A DNA stretch of 64,000 nucleotides from Nannocystis exedens (GCF_002343915.1 NZ_NETK01000001.1:62001-126000); one strand, 5' to 3'; positions 30,606 to 39,578 are shown, counted from the stretch's first letter. Notes: generated by a model not told the origin, from the sequence alone. Program-made: numbers and translations.

Positions 30606-31676
30606 TCACATCGGCCGCGGGCGGCACACCAGCAGCGTGTGGCTGACCCCGAGGTCGTCGTGCTCGCGCTCGACCTCGAGGCCGGCCGCGTGCACGCACG
30701 CGAGGAACGTCGTCGAGCGGTACATCTGGCTGGTGCCGTTGGCGATCGCCGTGAAGTAGAGCGACGTCATCTGCAGGCAGAAGCTCGCGGCCTCGAAGCG
30801 CTGGCGGTCCCAGAACGCCTCGAGGATGTAGATCTTGCAATTCGGCCCGGCCGCCGCGACGCAGCGGCGCAGGATCGACACGATCTCGGCCTCGGAGAAG
30901 CAGTCGAGGAACTGGCTCATCCAGATCGCGTCGAAGCCGGTCGGGATCGCCGAGCGCTCGTCGAGCAGGTCCGCCTCGTGGAAGCGCGCCCGCGCCAGCA
31001 GCCCCGCCTCGCGCAGGTTCTGCTCGGCGTTGCGGAGCTGCCCCGGCAGGTCCATCAGCGTCACCTCGACGTCCGGGTCGTGCTTCATGCACGCCGCCGC
31101 CCACTTGCCGGTGTTGCCGCCGATGTCGAGCAGCCGCTTCGGCTTGCCCGCGAACACCAGCGGCAGCGCCGCCCCGAACGCCCCGTCGGAGTAATAGTGG
31201 TCGAACTGGAACCACGACTTTCGCACCGACTCCGGCAATTGCGAAAGCCCGGCGTACACCGTCGGCCACTCGCCGAACACCTTGAGCCCCTCCGGCTTGC
31301 CCGACGCCACCGCCGCGTCGAGCGCGGCGATGCCGTGGTAATTCACGTCGCGGGTGAAGTCGAAGTTGGCGCGCGTCATCGGATCGTGCTGCACGTACAC
31401 GCCGGTCTTGGTGATCCGATAGCGGCCGTCGACCTCGGTCACGAGCCCGATCCCGAGCCCCGCCTCGAGCACCACCCGCGTGCCGTAGATCGGCAGCTCC
31501 GCCGTTGCCGCGACCTCCTCGAGCGTGAGGCCCTCCCGGCTGCGCTCGATGGCGAGGAGGATCCCGCGGTCGCGCAGCACGCGGGCGGCCTGAAACACGA
31601 ACGGCGCGAACGCGATCCACTGCGCGCGCTCCAGCGCCTCGAGCGCGGTGATGGGCTTGGGGACGTTTACGGACAT
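30606..31676 (-). CDS. SAM-dependent O-methyltransferase
   Basis: This 356-residue enzyme is of the plant-type/acetylserotonin O-methyltransferase family. The N-terminal winged-helix dimerisation part (about 10-150) precedes the Rossmann domain with motif I LLDIGGNTGKW (near 178), VTLMDLPGQL (acidic end of strand 2), and WMSQFLDCFSEAE near the usual catalytic His/Asp position. A typical catalytic His is not obvious at that position, so the acceptor group is unsure. I start it at the ATG at 31676; a GTG 24 bases upstream is possible. No biosynthetic partner lies next to it. Confidence 0.82.
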   Translation of the reverse strand: MSVNVPKPITALEALERAQWIAFAPFVFQAARVLRDRGILLAIERSREGLTLEEVAATAELPIYGTRVVLEAGLGIGLVTEVDGRYRITKTGVYVQHDPMTRANFDFTRDVNYHGIAALDAAVASGKPEGLKVFGEWPTVYAGLSQLPESVRKSWFQFDHYYSDGAFGAALPLVFAGKPKRLLDIGGNTGKWAAACMKHDPDVEVTLMDLPGQLRNAEQNLREAGLLARARFHEADLLDERSAIPTGFDAIWMSQFLDCFSEAEIVSILRRCVAAAGPNCKIYILEAFWDRQRFEAASFCLQMTSLYFTAIANGTSQMYRSTTFLACVHAAGLEVEREHDDLGVSHTLLVCRPRPM

Positions 31677-31975
31677 GCCGAGGGCCCGACTTTCGCTCAC
31701 CGCGGCCCCGCCGACGAGGCCCCGATGGCCCGGAGCGCGGCGCGCGCTTTCGCCCCGCGCCCGCACCCAGACCCGCGGCTACGGGGCCCCAGCCTCGCAG
31801 CGAGCCGGTCCCTCGCGCCCGGCGGCGGCCCGGGCGCCCGGCCGCCGCCGCGTTCGGCCCGGGCGATCTCCCTCGGGCGCCGAGACCGTCGAATTCGAAG
31901 GGCCGCGCTGCCGTTCTCGACACCTCATTCACGCGGCTCTCGCCGGGCCGACGCCGGACCGCCGCGAGCGGACAG

Positions 31976-32007
31976 CATGTCCTTGTGAGCATGTTCTGGA
32001 GGACATG
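31976..32007. repeat. Two chained palindromes in the 31677-32258 gap
   Basis: CATG half-sites at 31976, 31990 and 32004 keep the 14-bp step. The right unit is CATGTTC-TGGA-GGACATG, perfect except for one arm base. The rest of this 582-bp gap, between thrS and the methyltransferase, shows no gene that I can support. Confidence 0.88.
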
Positions 32008-32258
32008 CTCCGACGCCACGGCGCACGGCGTTCGGCGGCCGCGCGTCAGCCCGGTGTCGATGCCGATCTCGACGTCCTCGGCCCATTCGTCGCGGAGCCG
32101 CCCATCGGCGGAGGTCGTGCGCGACGCATGGTCCGTGCGAGCGACGGCGAATCGACCGAACGGGACGCTCGCGCCAATCCTGGATCGCTCGCACCTGCGT
32201 CGATTCGCGTGAATCCATCCGCTCGCGCGGCCCACGGCCCGGGCCGCGGCTCCGCGCC

Positions 32259-33479
32259 TCACACCGGCGGCGCGCAGTCCCTCGCGATCTGCGCCACCGC
32301 CTGCGCCCGCGGCAGCACCTGCTGGACCTCGCGGCTGCGCAGCGTCACCGCCTCGCTGCTCGCCTCGCGCGCGCCGATCACCGCGAGCATCGGTACTCCC
32401 TGCGCGTGGGCCTCGGCGACCCGGCGGGCCAGCGTCTCGCGGCGGTCGTCGAGCTCGACCCGGATCCCCGCCGCGCGCAGCTCGGCCACCATCGCCTCTG
32501 CGGCTGCTTGCTGGGCCGGGGCCACCGGCGCCACCACCACCTGCACGGGCGCCAGCCAGGCCGGCAGGGCCCCCGCGTGGTGCTCGAGCACGATCGCCAG
32601 GAAGCGCTCGAGGCTGCCGTAGATCGCCCGGTGCAGCATCGCCGGCCGGCGGCGCTGGCCGTGCTCGTCGATGTAATGCAGCCCGAAGCGCTCCGGCAGG
32701 TTGAAGTCGAGCTGGATCGTCCCGCACTGCCACGAGCGGCCGAGGCGGTCGCGCAGCGAGAACTCGAGCTTGGGCCCGTAGAACGCCCCCTCGCCCGGCT
32801 GCACCGCGTACTCGAGCCCCGCCTCGCTCGCGGCCGCCGCCAGCTGGGCCTCGGCGCGGTCCCACAGCGCGTCGTCGCCGACCCGCTCCGGCGGGCGCGT
32901 CGACAGCCCGACCGCGAATTCGTCGAACCCGAAGCCCGCGTAGAACTTGCGGGCCCCCTGGCAAAATCGCACGATCTCGGCCGCGATCTGCTCCTCCGCG
33001 CAGAACACGTGGCCGTCGTCCTGCGTGAACTGGCGCAGGCGGAACAGCCCGTGCAGCGTCCCGCTCGGCTCGTCGCGGTGGCACAGCCCGAACTCGCACA
33101 GGCGCAGCGGGAGGTCGCGGTACGACAGCGCGCTGCGCTGGGCGATCTGGATGTGCCCCGGACAGCTCACCGGCTTCAGCGCCGCGCCGCAGCCCTCGTC
33201 GGCGACTGCGAACATTCCGTGGCGGAAGTGCTGCCAGTGGCCGCTCTTCTCCCAGATCGGCTGTCTGAGCAATTGCGGCGTGCGGACCTCTCGATAGCCG
33301 TCGGCGCTCGCGCGCCGGCGGGCCGCGTCTTCGAGCGCGCGGGCCAGGATCAAGCCGCGCGGGTGCCAGAACACCATCGCCGGCGCCTCTTCCTGCAGGT
33401 GGAACAGGCCGAGGCGCGGGCCGAGGGCGCGGTGGTCGTGGGCGTCGAGGACGGAATGGGGGCTGATGTCGTGGCTCAT
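32259..33479 (-). CDS. thrS: Threonyl-tRNA synthetase, short form without TGS and editing domains
   Basis: This 406-residue ThrRS charges tRNA-Thr. It begins directly at the class II catalytic core. Zinc ligands are visible in KPVSCPGH (Cys), QDDGHVF (His) and the motif 3 LHRAIYGSLERF (His). Motif 2 is CHRDEPSGTLHGLFRLRQF. The anticodon-binding domain ends the protein (about 300-406, with VELDDRRETLARR). Full bacterial ThrRS is about 640 residues; the TGS and N2 editing domains are absent, so mischarged seryl-tRNA must be cleared otherwise or by another ThrRS. The ATG at 33479 has GGAG nine bases upstream. A Thr-rich leader and terminator precede it. Confidence 0.93.
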   Translation of the reverse strand: MSHDISPHSVLDAHDHRALGPRLGLFHLQEEAPAMVFWHPRGLILARALEDAARRRASADGYREVRTPQLLRQPIWEKSGHWQHFRHGMFAVADEGCGAALKPVSCPGHIQIAQRSALSYRDLPLRLCEFGLCHRDEPSGTLHGLFRLRQFTQDDGHVFCAEEQIAAEIVRFCQGARKFYAGFGFDEFAVGLSTRPPERVGDDALWDRAEAQLAAAASEAGLEYAVQPGEGAFYGPKLEFSLRDRLGRSWQCGTIQLDFNLPERFGLHYIDEHGQRRRPAMLHRAIYGSLERFLAIVLEHHAGALPAWLAPVQVVVAPVAPAQQAAAEAMVAELRAAGIRVELDDRRETLARRVAEAHAQGVPMLAVIGAREASSEAVTLRSREVQQVLPRAQAVAQIARDCAPPV

Positions 33480-33536
33480 GGCGGCGGTCTCCGGGGTGGA
33501 AAGGGCCGGCCGGACGGAGCGACGCCACCATGCGCG

Positions 33537-33565
33537 CAAAAGCCCCGCCGGCTCGGGCGGGGCTT
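33537..33565 (-). terminator. Attenuator terminator in the thrS leader
   Basis: Read on the minus strand, GCCCCGCC (33563-33556 side) pairs with GGCGGGGC (33549-33542) around a 6-nt loop and is followed by TTTT. It is a textbook intrinsic terminator, but it sits 58 bases upstream of the thrS start instead of after a gene. Confidence 0.88.
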
Positions 33566-33590
33566 CGCGGGGCGTGTCTTCGAGAGACTC

Positions 33591-33665
33591 TCAGCGCACG
33601 CGCACGCGACCGACCCCACCCGGAAGGGTGGTGGTAGTGGTCGCGGTGGTGGCGCGCCGGAGCAT
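33591..33665 (-). CDS. Threonine-rich leader peptide of thrS
   Basis: A 24-codon open frame whose residues 6-13 read TTATTTTT, seven Thr codons in eight (six ACC and one ACT). It ends with TGA 26 bases before the attenuator stem. The Thr codons overlap an arm (CCACCC, 33631-33626) that can pair with GGGTGG (33621-33616). The latter, extended as GGTGGGGT, can instead pair with the 5' arm of the terminator. This is the classic four-segment arrangement: ribosome stalling for lack of Thr-tRNA would free segment 2 to form an antiterminator and allow thrS expression. The peptide would have no role of its own. Confidence 0.85.
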   Translation of the reverse strand: MLRRATTATTTTTLPGGVGRVRVR

Positions 33666-33673
33666 CGAATTTG

Positions 33674-33702
33674 GGGATACACGCGGCCTGCGAGGCGGTC
33701 AA
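33674..33702 (-). promoter_or_regulatory. Likely thrS leader promoter
   Basis: On the minus strand TTGACC (33702-33697) is followed after 17 bp by TATCCC (33679-33674). Transcription would begin near 33666, at or next to the leader ATG, so the leader peptide could be translated from a leaderless transcript; no ribosome binding site is seen before it. Confidence 0.6.
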
Positions 33703-33843
33703 GGCGAACGATCGTGCGGAAGCTCGTGGGCCCCCGGCACGCGAATGCCGGCACTGCCCACACCTGCGATTGCGATCACGACGTGCTCCACGCCGCGGCA
33801 ACGATCGCGCCGTGTGCCGCCGATCACCGGTCCGCCGCGACGA

Positions 33844-34390
33844 CCTGCCCCTTCGGACATCTCGCGCCGCGCCCTCGGCACGCCGTTCGCTCGCCGTTCC
33901 TCGGGCTCGTCCGAACATGTCTCTTCAGACAGCCCGGTCGCGCCCGCGCTCGCGGGCGTTCCCGCCCCCGCGAGAGCCAGGGCCGCGACCCGGCCGCGGA
34001 CGACCGGGGTTCTCCGCGACGAGCGCCGCGCCGCCGCGACCCATCATCCCGTGTCTCCTGGGCCAGCCGCCACCCGGCCGCGGGCCTCCGCGACGAGGCT
34101 CGCCGCTCCGGCCCACCGTGACGGGCCTCCTCGGCCGGCCGCGACCCGGTGGCCGCGCGCCTCGCCGCCGCCCGCCCCGACATGTCTCTTCGGCCAGCCG
34201 GCCACCCGGCGCGGCGATCGCCCCGCCGACGTCCGCCGCCCCGCGCACCGCCGGCGCAGACCGCACGGCACATGTTCCTTCGGACAGCTCGCCCTCTCCT
34301 CGGGCCGCGGCCGAGCGCGCCCGTCCGGCGGGCGCCTCCGCCTCACGGCGCCCCGCTGCCGATCGCCGCGCGACCTGTCCTTTCGACCAG
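33844..34390. repeat. Scattered palindromes in the 33666-34476 gap
   Basis: In this gap of about 800 bp, elements with two half-sites 14 bp apart lie at 33844-33860, 33916-33932, 34181-34196, 34271-34287 and 34374-34390. More decayed copies (CTCCTGGGCCAG-like) lie near 34052 and 34127. No gene is supported in the gap; long open frames there are GC-driven. Confidence 0.82.
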
Positions 34391-34476
34391 CCCCTGCCGC
34401 GGACGCGAGCGATCGCGCGCCCCGCCTGCGGGCGGGCCCGCTTCCGGGCGTGGCCGCGCTGTCGTATCACTGCGCC

Positions 34477-35820
34477 ATGCCCACATCAGGCTCCGCGCCG
34501 GCTCCTCGCCGCGCGATCGTGGTCGGCGCCGGGATCGCCGGCCTCCTCGCCGCCCGCGTGCTCACGCGTCACTTCGAGCGCGTCACCATCCTCGATCGCG
34601 ACAGCTTGCCGACCGGGCCCGAGCCGCGGGCCGGCGCCCCGCAGAGCCACCACGTCCACGTCCTGCTGACGCGCGGCTGGCAGATCATGAGCGAGCAGTT
34701 CCCCGGCCTCGGCGACGCGCTCGCCGCGGCGGGCGCCCACGAGATCGACTGGCTGGGCGACGTCGCCTGGCACACCCCGTTCGGCCAGGCGCCGCGGGTC
34801 CCCTCGCCGCTGCGCTCGCGCGCCTGCACCCGGGGCTTGCTCGAGTACCACCTGCGCACCGCTCTGGTCGCCGACGAGCGCGTGCGCGTCCACTCCGGCG
34901 CCGAGGTCACCGGGCTGCAGGCGGTCGGCGAGCGGATCGTCGGCGTGCAGGTCCACCGCCGCAGCGGCGCGCCCGAGCTCGCCGCCGACGAGCTGCGCGC
35001 CGACCTCGTCGTCGACGCCGGCGGGCGCGCCAGCAGGGCGCCGACCTGGTTGGCCGCGCTCGGCTACCTCGAGCCGCCCGAGACCATCATCGACGCCCAG
35101 CTCGGCTACGCCACCCGCCTCTACGAGCTGCGCGCCCGGCCCGACTGGAAGGTCCTCTACGTCATGGGCAAGCCGGGCAAGAACCCGCGCGGCGGGGTCG
35201 TCTATCCGGTCGAGGGCGGGCGCCACATCGTCACCCTCGTCGGCTACGGCGGCGTGTTCCCGCCGGTCGACGAGGCCGGCTTCCTCGAGTTCGCCGGCGC
35301 GCTCGAGACCCCCGCCCTGCGCGACGTCCTCGCCGGCGCCACGCCCTGCTCCGCCATCCACGGCTACCGCAAGACCGAGAACCGCCTGCGCCACTACGAG
35401 AAGCTGCGCCGCTGGCCCGGCGGCTTCGTCGTCCTCGGCGACGCCGCCTGCGCCCTCAACCCGGTCTACGGCCAGGGCATGAGCGTCGCCGCCGTCGCCG
35501 CCACCGCCCTCGACGCCGCCCTGCGCGCGGGTTCCGACGAGCCGTTCGGCCTGCGCTTCCAGCGTCGCCTCGCCGCCGGCAACCTCGCCGCCTTCATGAC
35601 CGCCAGCAGCGACGACCTGCGCTGGCCCGGGACCACCGGCAAGGTCTCCCCTGGCCTCAAGGTCATGCACCGCTTCGTCGACCGGATCTTCGCCGCCGCC
35701 ACCCGCTCGCCCGAGCTCCACCTGCGCCTGGTCGAGGTCCTGCACCTGATGCGCCCGAGCAGCGCCCTGTTCCACCCGAGCGTGCTGCGCCGGGCCCTGC
35801 TGCCCGGCCGCGAGCGATGA
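34477..35820 (+). CDS. FAD-dependent monooxygenase/hydroxylase-like protein
   Basis: This 447-residue flavoprotein of the p-hydroxybenzoate-hydroxylase-like superfamily has an N-terminal dinucleotide fold VVGAGIAGLLAARVL with acidic ILDRD at strand 2, DLVVDAGGRASRAP (the second FAD motif), and VVLGDAACALNPVYGQGMS, the GD motif that binds the flavin ribityl chain. The product is soluble. The substrate is unknown. No ferredoxin or reductase partner is nearby. The ATG at 34477 gives the normal N terminus for the fold. Confidence 0.87.
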   Translation: MPTSGSAPAPRRAIVVGAGIAGLLAARVLTRHFERVTILDRDSLPTGPEPRAGAPQSHHVHVLLTRGWQIMSEQFPGLGDALAAAGAHEIDWLGDVAWHTPFGQAPRVPSPLRSRACTRGLLEYHLRTALVADERVRVHSGAEVTGLQAVGERIVGVQVHRRSGAPELAADELRADLVVDAGGRASRAPTWLAALGYLEPPETIIDAQLGYATRLYELRARPDWKVLYVMGKPGKNPRGGVVYPVEGGRHIVTLVGYGGVFPPVDEAGFLEFAGALETPALRDVLAGATPCSAIHGYRKTENRLRHYEKLRRWPGGFVVLGDAACALNPVYGQGMSVAAVAATALDAALRAGSDEPFGLRFQRRLAAGNLAAFMTASSDDLRWPGTTGKVSPGLKVMHRFVDRIFAAATRSPELHLRLVEVLHLMRPSSALFHPSVLRRALLPGRER

Positions 35821-35914
35821 CTGTCTCCAAGGACATGCCCGATGCGACATGTCCCGGAACCCATGTTCGCAGCCGACGAGCGTCGGCGGCGCCCGCCCCC
35901 GGCCGCCCTCGCGC

Positions 35915-36973
35915 TCACGGCCGCAGGTCGACCAGCCACGGCCAGCCGAGCGCCCCGGGCCGCGTCGTCAGGATCAACGAGCCCGGCGCCTTCGGCAATG
36001 TCCCCAGGACCCTGTCGTTCGGGACAGCCAGGCGGGTCGCCGGGCCGCCGGCCGCCAGCCCGTCCACCTCGACCAGCACCAGCGTCTCGCTGCGGTCGAC
36101 CACCCGCGCCGGCAGGCGGGTCGCCACTTCGGGCCCGCGGTCGAACGCCGCGTTGGCCCACAGCGCCAGCTTCATCCCCGCGAACGGCGTCGTCAGCAGG
36201 AACGCCGCCGCGCTGAGCGTGAACCACCGCAGCGAGTCGGGCGCGCCGCGCAGGCCGAGCCCCAGCGGCACCAGCAGCACCAGCCACAACAGCGCGCCGA
36301 GCCCGAGCGCGCCGAACACCGGCCCCCACGCCAGCACCGGCGGCGGGCGCAGCAGCACCGCCAGCCCGAGGGTGAGCAGCCACGCGAACGCGATCACGAA
36401 GATGTGCCCGACCGATCGCCGCCGCACCAGCTCGCCGCGGGTCGGCATGTCCTTCGGGACAGCCATCGCCGCCGCCAGCGCGCGCAGCGACGTCACCAGC
36501 GCCTGCGCGACCGAGGTCTCGGCGAGCTGCGCCGCCGACAGCCGCGCCGTCACGCGGCCCTCGCCGAGCTGGACCTCGCGGGCCGGCCCGCGCACCAGCG
36601 CCACCGCGGCCGCGCGCGCGGCCGGATCGGCCAGCGCCCGGGCCACGAGCGCGTCGGGGGCCTCGGACTCGACGTAGACCGCCGCGTCGAACGCCGGGTC
36701 GCCGAGCTGCAGCTCGCGGTTGAGGCCGACCGCCTTGCCGCCGCGGTCGAGCGCGTCCTCGGCCCGCAGCACGATCCGCGGCGTCTCGGCCGCGTCCGCG
36801 CGCAGCACCGCGAACACCGCGCCGACGCAGGCGCCCTCCTCGAGCTCGGGATACACGTGGACCTCGGGACCTGTCCCGAAGCGCAGCACGAACGGCGCCA
36901 GCTCGCTGCGCCCGCCCGCGTCCGCCGCCAGGGTCTCGCCGCCGAGCGCCTCCGCGAGCCGTGCGAATTCCAT
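35915..36973 (-). CDS. Hypothetical membrane protein
   Basis: This 352-residue protein has a soluble N-terminal half (about 1-180) and three or four transmembrane helices (about 190-300, for example VIAFAWLLTLGLAVLL and ALLWLVLLVPLGLGL), then a short soluble tail with LVLVEVDGL. I do not recognise the family. A copy of the palindrome at 36446-36462 lies in frame and encodes VPKDMP just before the first helix. ATG at 36973 is used; an ATG at 36985 would add four residues. It is convergent with the monooxygenase gene, and the 94-bp gap between them holds two more palindromes. Confidence 0.65.
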   Translation of the reverse strand: MEFARLAEALGGETLAADAGGRSELAPFVLRFGTGPEVHVYPELEEGACVGAVFAVLRADAAETPRIVLRAEDALDRGGKAVGLNRELQLGDPAFDAAVYVESEAPDALVARALADPAARAAAVALVRGPAREVQLGEGRVTARLSAAQLAETSVAQALVTSLRALAAAMAVPKDMPTRGELVRRRSVGHIFVIAFAWLLTLGLAVLLRPPPVLAWGPVFGALGLGALLWLVLLVPLGLGLRGAPDSLRWFTLSAAAFLLTTPFAGMKLALWANAAFDRGPEVATRLPARVVDRSETLVLVEVDGLAAGGPATRLAVPNDRVLGTLPKAPGSLILTTRPGALGWPWLVDLRP

Positions 36974-37228
36974 GCGCCGCAGCATGGCCCGCGCCGGCCC
37001 GCCGGACAAGGCCCGCCGCCCGCCCCGCGCGGACGAACCCGCCCCCTGTCCTCGCCGCGAACGCCGTTGCCCGCCCGCACCCCGACGCAAGGAGGACGTC
37101 TCCGGGCGTCCCGGCTCGTCCGTCGCACCCACGCTCGGCGCCGGCTCCCTCGCGGCAAGCCGCGCCGCCCCTCGCGAGCGCCGCCGAGCAGCGCCCCGCA
37201 TGGCCTCCATCCCTCGTGTCCTCGGCGC

Positions 37229-37302
37229 CATGTCCCTCGCGCCATGTCCTCCTTGCCATGTCCTTTCGGGCATGCCTCTGACGACATGCCCCTCGAACCA
37301 GT
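37229..37302. repeat. Six-step CATG array with exact 14-bp period in the 36986-37309 gap
   Basis: CATG occurs at 37229, 37243, 37257, 37271 and 37285, and CAGT at 37299: six positions in exact 14-bp register. The first three are followed by TCC. This is the clearest tandem form of the element. The rest of the gap of about 320 bp is featureless. Confidence 0.93.
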
Positions 37303-37309
37303 CGCCCCG

Positions 37310-38605
37310 CTACAGCCGCGTCTCGACCTCGACCACCTCGGGCGGCGTCGGCGCCTGCAGGAACTCGAGCGCCGAGGCGTTGCCGCGCAGGTGGAGGTCG
37401 AAGAACGCGACCGCGTAGGCGGCCACGATCGCCCGCGCCTGCAGCGGCTCGAGGTAGACGAACTCGGAGCCGTCGGTCTGGCGGGCGCCCGGGCCGCAGC
37501 CGGCGTCGAACTGCTCGGCCAGGCCGCAGATGTCGGTCGGGCCCCAGTGGCCGGCGTCCTTCATCCGCACCAGGTAGGCCGGCGTGGCCGCGGCGTCGAA
37601 GTTCGACTCGATGAGCTGGTTGCCGAGCTTGCCGATGCTGTTGTCCTCGGCGGCGAGCACGAACAGCTGCGGCTCGTCGATCGCCGCCAGCATCGTGCCG
37701 GGGAAGATCGGGTTCTGGACCGGCGCCGCGATCGGCAGCGCGGCGACGATCCGGTCGTCCTCCTGCGCCAGCCGCCCGGCCGTCGCGGCCCCGTAGCTGT
37801 GCCCCATCGCGCCGATGCGGGTCGGGTCGATCGCGCCGCGGATCGCCGCGGGGACCGCCGAGTTGCCGGCGTCGAGCACCGCGTCGAGCACGGCGATCTG
37901 GTCGGCCACGCGGACCTGCAGGAACGCCTCGTCGAGCGGCGCCTGCGGCTCGTCGAACAGCGTGTTGCCGGCGTGGTCGGGCGCGACCACCACGAACCCG
38001 TAACTGGCCAGGTGCTCGGCGAGCGTGAACATCGAGAAGCGCACGCAGCCGTGGCAGTGCGAGAACATCACCAGCGGGTACGGCCCCGTGCCCGCCGACG
38101 CGGCGTCGCGCGCCGAGCGGGTCTGTTCGCGCACGCCGACCTGCCCGTGCTCCGACAGCTTGGCCAGCAGCGCCACCATCATCTCGCGCTGCGGGCCCTC
38201 CGGCACGAACTCGGCGATCGGGTGCCCGGCGTCGGCGGCCGCCTGCGCCGACACGTCGGCCGGGTACCACGCCTCGACCAGCAGCGTGCGGTCGCCGGCG
38301 ACCACCGAGAACGTCGCGTTGCCGACCGGCGCCCCCCCGGGCGCGTCGTAGTCGTCCTGCGACCCCTGGCCCGAGGTCCCCGTGCCGGTCGGGTCGAGGC
38401 TGTCGCTCTCCGTCGTCCCGCCGCTGGTCGTCGGCGTGTCCGTCCCGGCCTCGGTCCCGCCCGATTCGGGCGGTCCTTCGACCGTCGTCGACGAGATCTG
38501 CGTGTCCCCGCCGTCGCTGCCGCCGGCGCTCTCGCCGGGACCGGAGGTGGCCGCCGCGGTGCTGCACGCGGCGAGGAGGAGAGTAAGCGAAGCGAAGCGG
38601 CGCAT
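37310..38605 (-). CDS. Exported alpha/beta hydrolase lipoprotein
   Basis: This 431-residue protein has a lipoprotein signal (SLTLLLAAC), a Gly/Ser/Thr-rich linker to about residue 90, and an alpha/beta hydrolase of the PAF-acetylhydrolase/dienelactone-hydrolase type. The oxyanion segment is VMFSHCHGC, the nucleophile elbow GHSYGA, with likely acid and His in AAEDNS and DAGHWGP. Substrate unknown; an esterase at the outer membrane is the simplest reading. It lies 9 bp from the next upstream hydrolase gene on the same strand, so they may be co-transcribed. Confidence 0.85.
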   Translation of the reverse strand: MRRFASLTLLLAACSTAAATSGPGESAGGSDGGDTQISSTTVEGPPESGGTEAGTDTPTTSGGTTESDSLDPTGTGTSGQGSQDDYDAPGGAPVGNATFSVVAGDRTLLVEAWYPADVSAQAAADAGHPIAEFVPEGPQREMMVALLAKLSEHGQVGVREQTRSARDAASAGTGPYPLVMFSHCHGCVRFSMFTLAEHLASYGFVVVAPDHAGNTLFDEPQAPLDEAFLQVRVADQIAVLDAVLDAGNSAVPAAIRGAIDPTRIGAMGHSYGAATAGRLAQEDDRIVAALPIAAPVQNPIFPGTMLAAIDEPQLFVLAAEDNSIGKLGNQLIESNFDAAATPAYLVRMKDAGHWGPTDICGLAEQFDAGCGPGARQTDGSEFVYLEPLQARAIVAAYAVAFFDLHLRGNASALEFLQAPTPPEVVEVETRL

Positions 38606-38614
38606 GCCGCCGTT

Positions 38615-39496
38615 TTACCCGACCTCGCGCCGCCCCGTGAGGCCCTCGCAGAACCGTTCGACCGCCGCCCCGATCTCCTGGTGGTGCTCGAACAGGCTGG
38701 TGTGAGTCCCGTCGGCCAGGCGAAGGAGCCGACTGCCCGGGATCGCGCGATGCAGCGGCACGCCGACCCGGGGCGCCGGCGCGAACACGTCGCGGTCGCC
38801 GGCCACGATCAGCGTCGGCGCGGCGATCCGCGGCAGCAGATCGGCCGCGGAGTGGCTCTGGGCCGCCAGCGCCATCGCCGCGAGCGTGCCCGGGTCGAGC
38901 TCGCGCACGAAGTGTTCGATGTACAGCTTCACGTCGGCCGGCGCGGCCGCGGGGCCGATGAGCCCGAGCCACTGGCCGAGCCGCCGGCTGCCCGGCAGCC
39001 CGACGATCGAGCGCACCCCGCGGAACGCCAGGCGAAAGCCCGGCGCGGGCAGGCGCGCGATGAGCCCGTGCAGCGCCGGCCCGAACGGCCCGAGCGCCGC
39101 GTCGAACACCCGCCCCGAAGGCCCGAGCAGCAGCGCCAGCCCGCGCACCCGCGCCGGCGCGGCGCGGTAGATCTCGAGCGCCACCTGGCAGCCCATCGAG
39201 AAGCCGACCGGTACCGCCTCGGCCAGCCCCTCGGCCTCGAGGATCTGCAGGGCGTCGCGCGCCAGCGCCGGGATCTCGACGCCCGCGGCCGTGCGCGCCG
39301 GCTCGCTGCGCCCGTGCCCCTTGAGGTCCCACGTGATCACCGTGAAGCGCCGGGCCCAGCGCGGCGCCAGGTGGGTCCAGAAGAACCGCGAGGTCGTGAT
39401 GCCATTGCACAGCAGCAGCGTCGGCCCCTCGCCCTCACGGCGGTAGACCACGCGGGTGCCGTCGGCGGCGACGATGGAGCGATCGGGGGCGGTCAT
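38615..39496 (-). CDS. Alpha/beta hydrolase
   Basis: This 293-residue single-domain alpha/beta hydrolase has CNGITTSRFFW near the oxyanion hole, DLKGHGRS after strand 4, the nucleophile elbow GFSMGC, an acid candidate in VAGDRDVFAP, and a catalytic His in DGTHTSLFEHH. No signal peptide, so it is cytoplasmic. Such proteins include esterases, haloperoxidase-like and C-C hydrolases; I cannot choose. It is probably transcribed with the lipoprotein hydrolase downstream. Confidence 0.85.
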   Translation of the reverse strand: MTAPDRSIVAADGTRVVYRREGEGPTLLLCNGITTSRFFWTHLAPRWARRFTVITWDLKGHGRSEPARTAAGVEIPALARDALQILEAEGLAEAVPVGFSMGCQVALEIYRAAPARVRGLALLLGPSGRVFDAALGPFGPALHGLIARLPAPGFRLAFRGVRSIVGLPGSRRLGQWLGLIGPAAAPADVKLYIEHFVRELDPGTLAAMALAAQSHSAADLLPRIAAPTLIVAGDRDVFAPAPRVGVPLHRAIPGSRLLRLADGTHTSLFEHHQEIGAAVERFCEGLTGRREVG

Positions 39497-39533
39497 GCCG
39501 GCGGCGGCGAGGATGCCACGACCTCGGCAAAAG

Positions 39534-39578
39534 AAAACCCGCCGGCCGCGGCAGAGGGGGGAAGGCCGGGCCGGCGGG
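39534..39578 (-). terminator. Intrinsic terminator of the Gly-rich lipoprotein gene
   Basis: On the minus strand a perfect 10-bp stem (39578-39569 with 39547-39538) with a 21-nt loop is followed by TTTTCTTTT. It lies 56 bases after the stop at 39634. Confidence 0.8.

Noticed and set aside
33466..34476. Possible N-terminal extension of the FAD monooxygenase, since the frame is open for over 1 kb upstream
   Set aside because: The dinucleotide-binding fold starts within 15 residues of the ATG at 34477, and the upstream part reads through the thrS leader and decayed palindromes.
35466..39410. Long antisense frame of over 1300 codons
   Set aside because: It crosses several real genes in another frame and has Arg/Gly/Ala-rich composition without domains.
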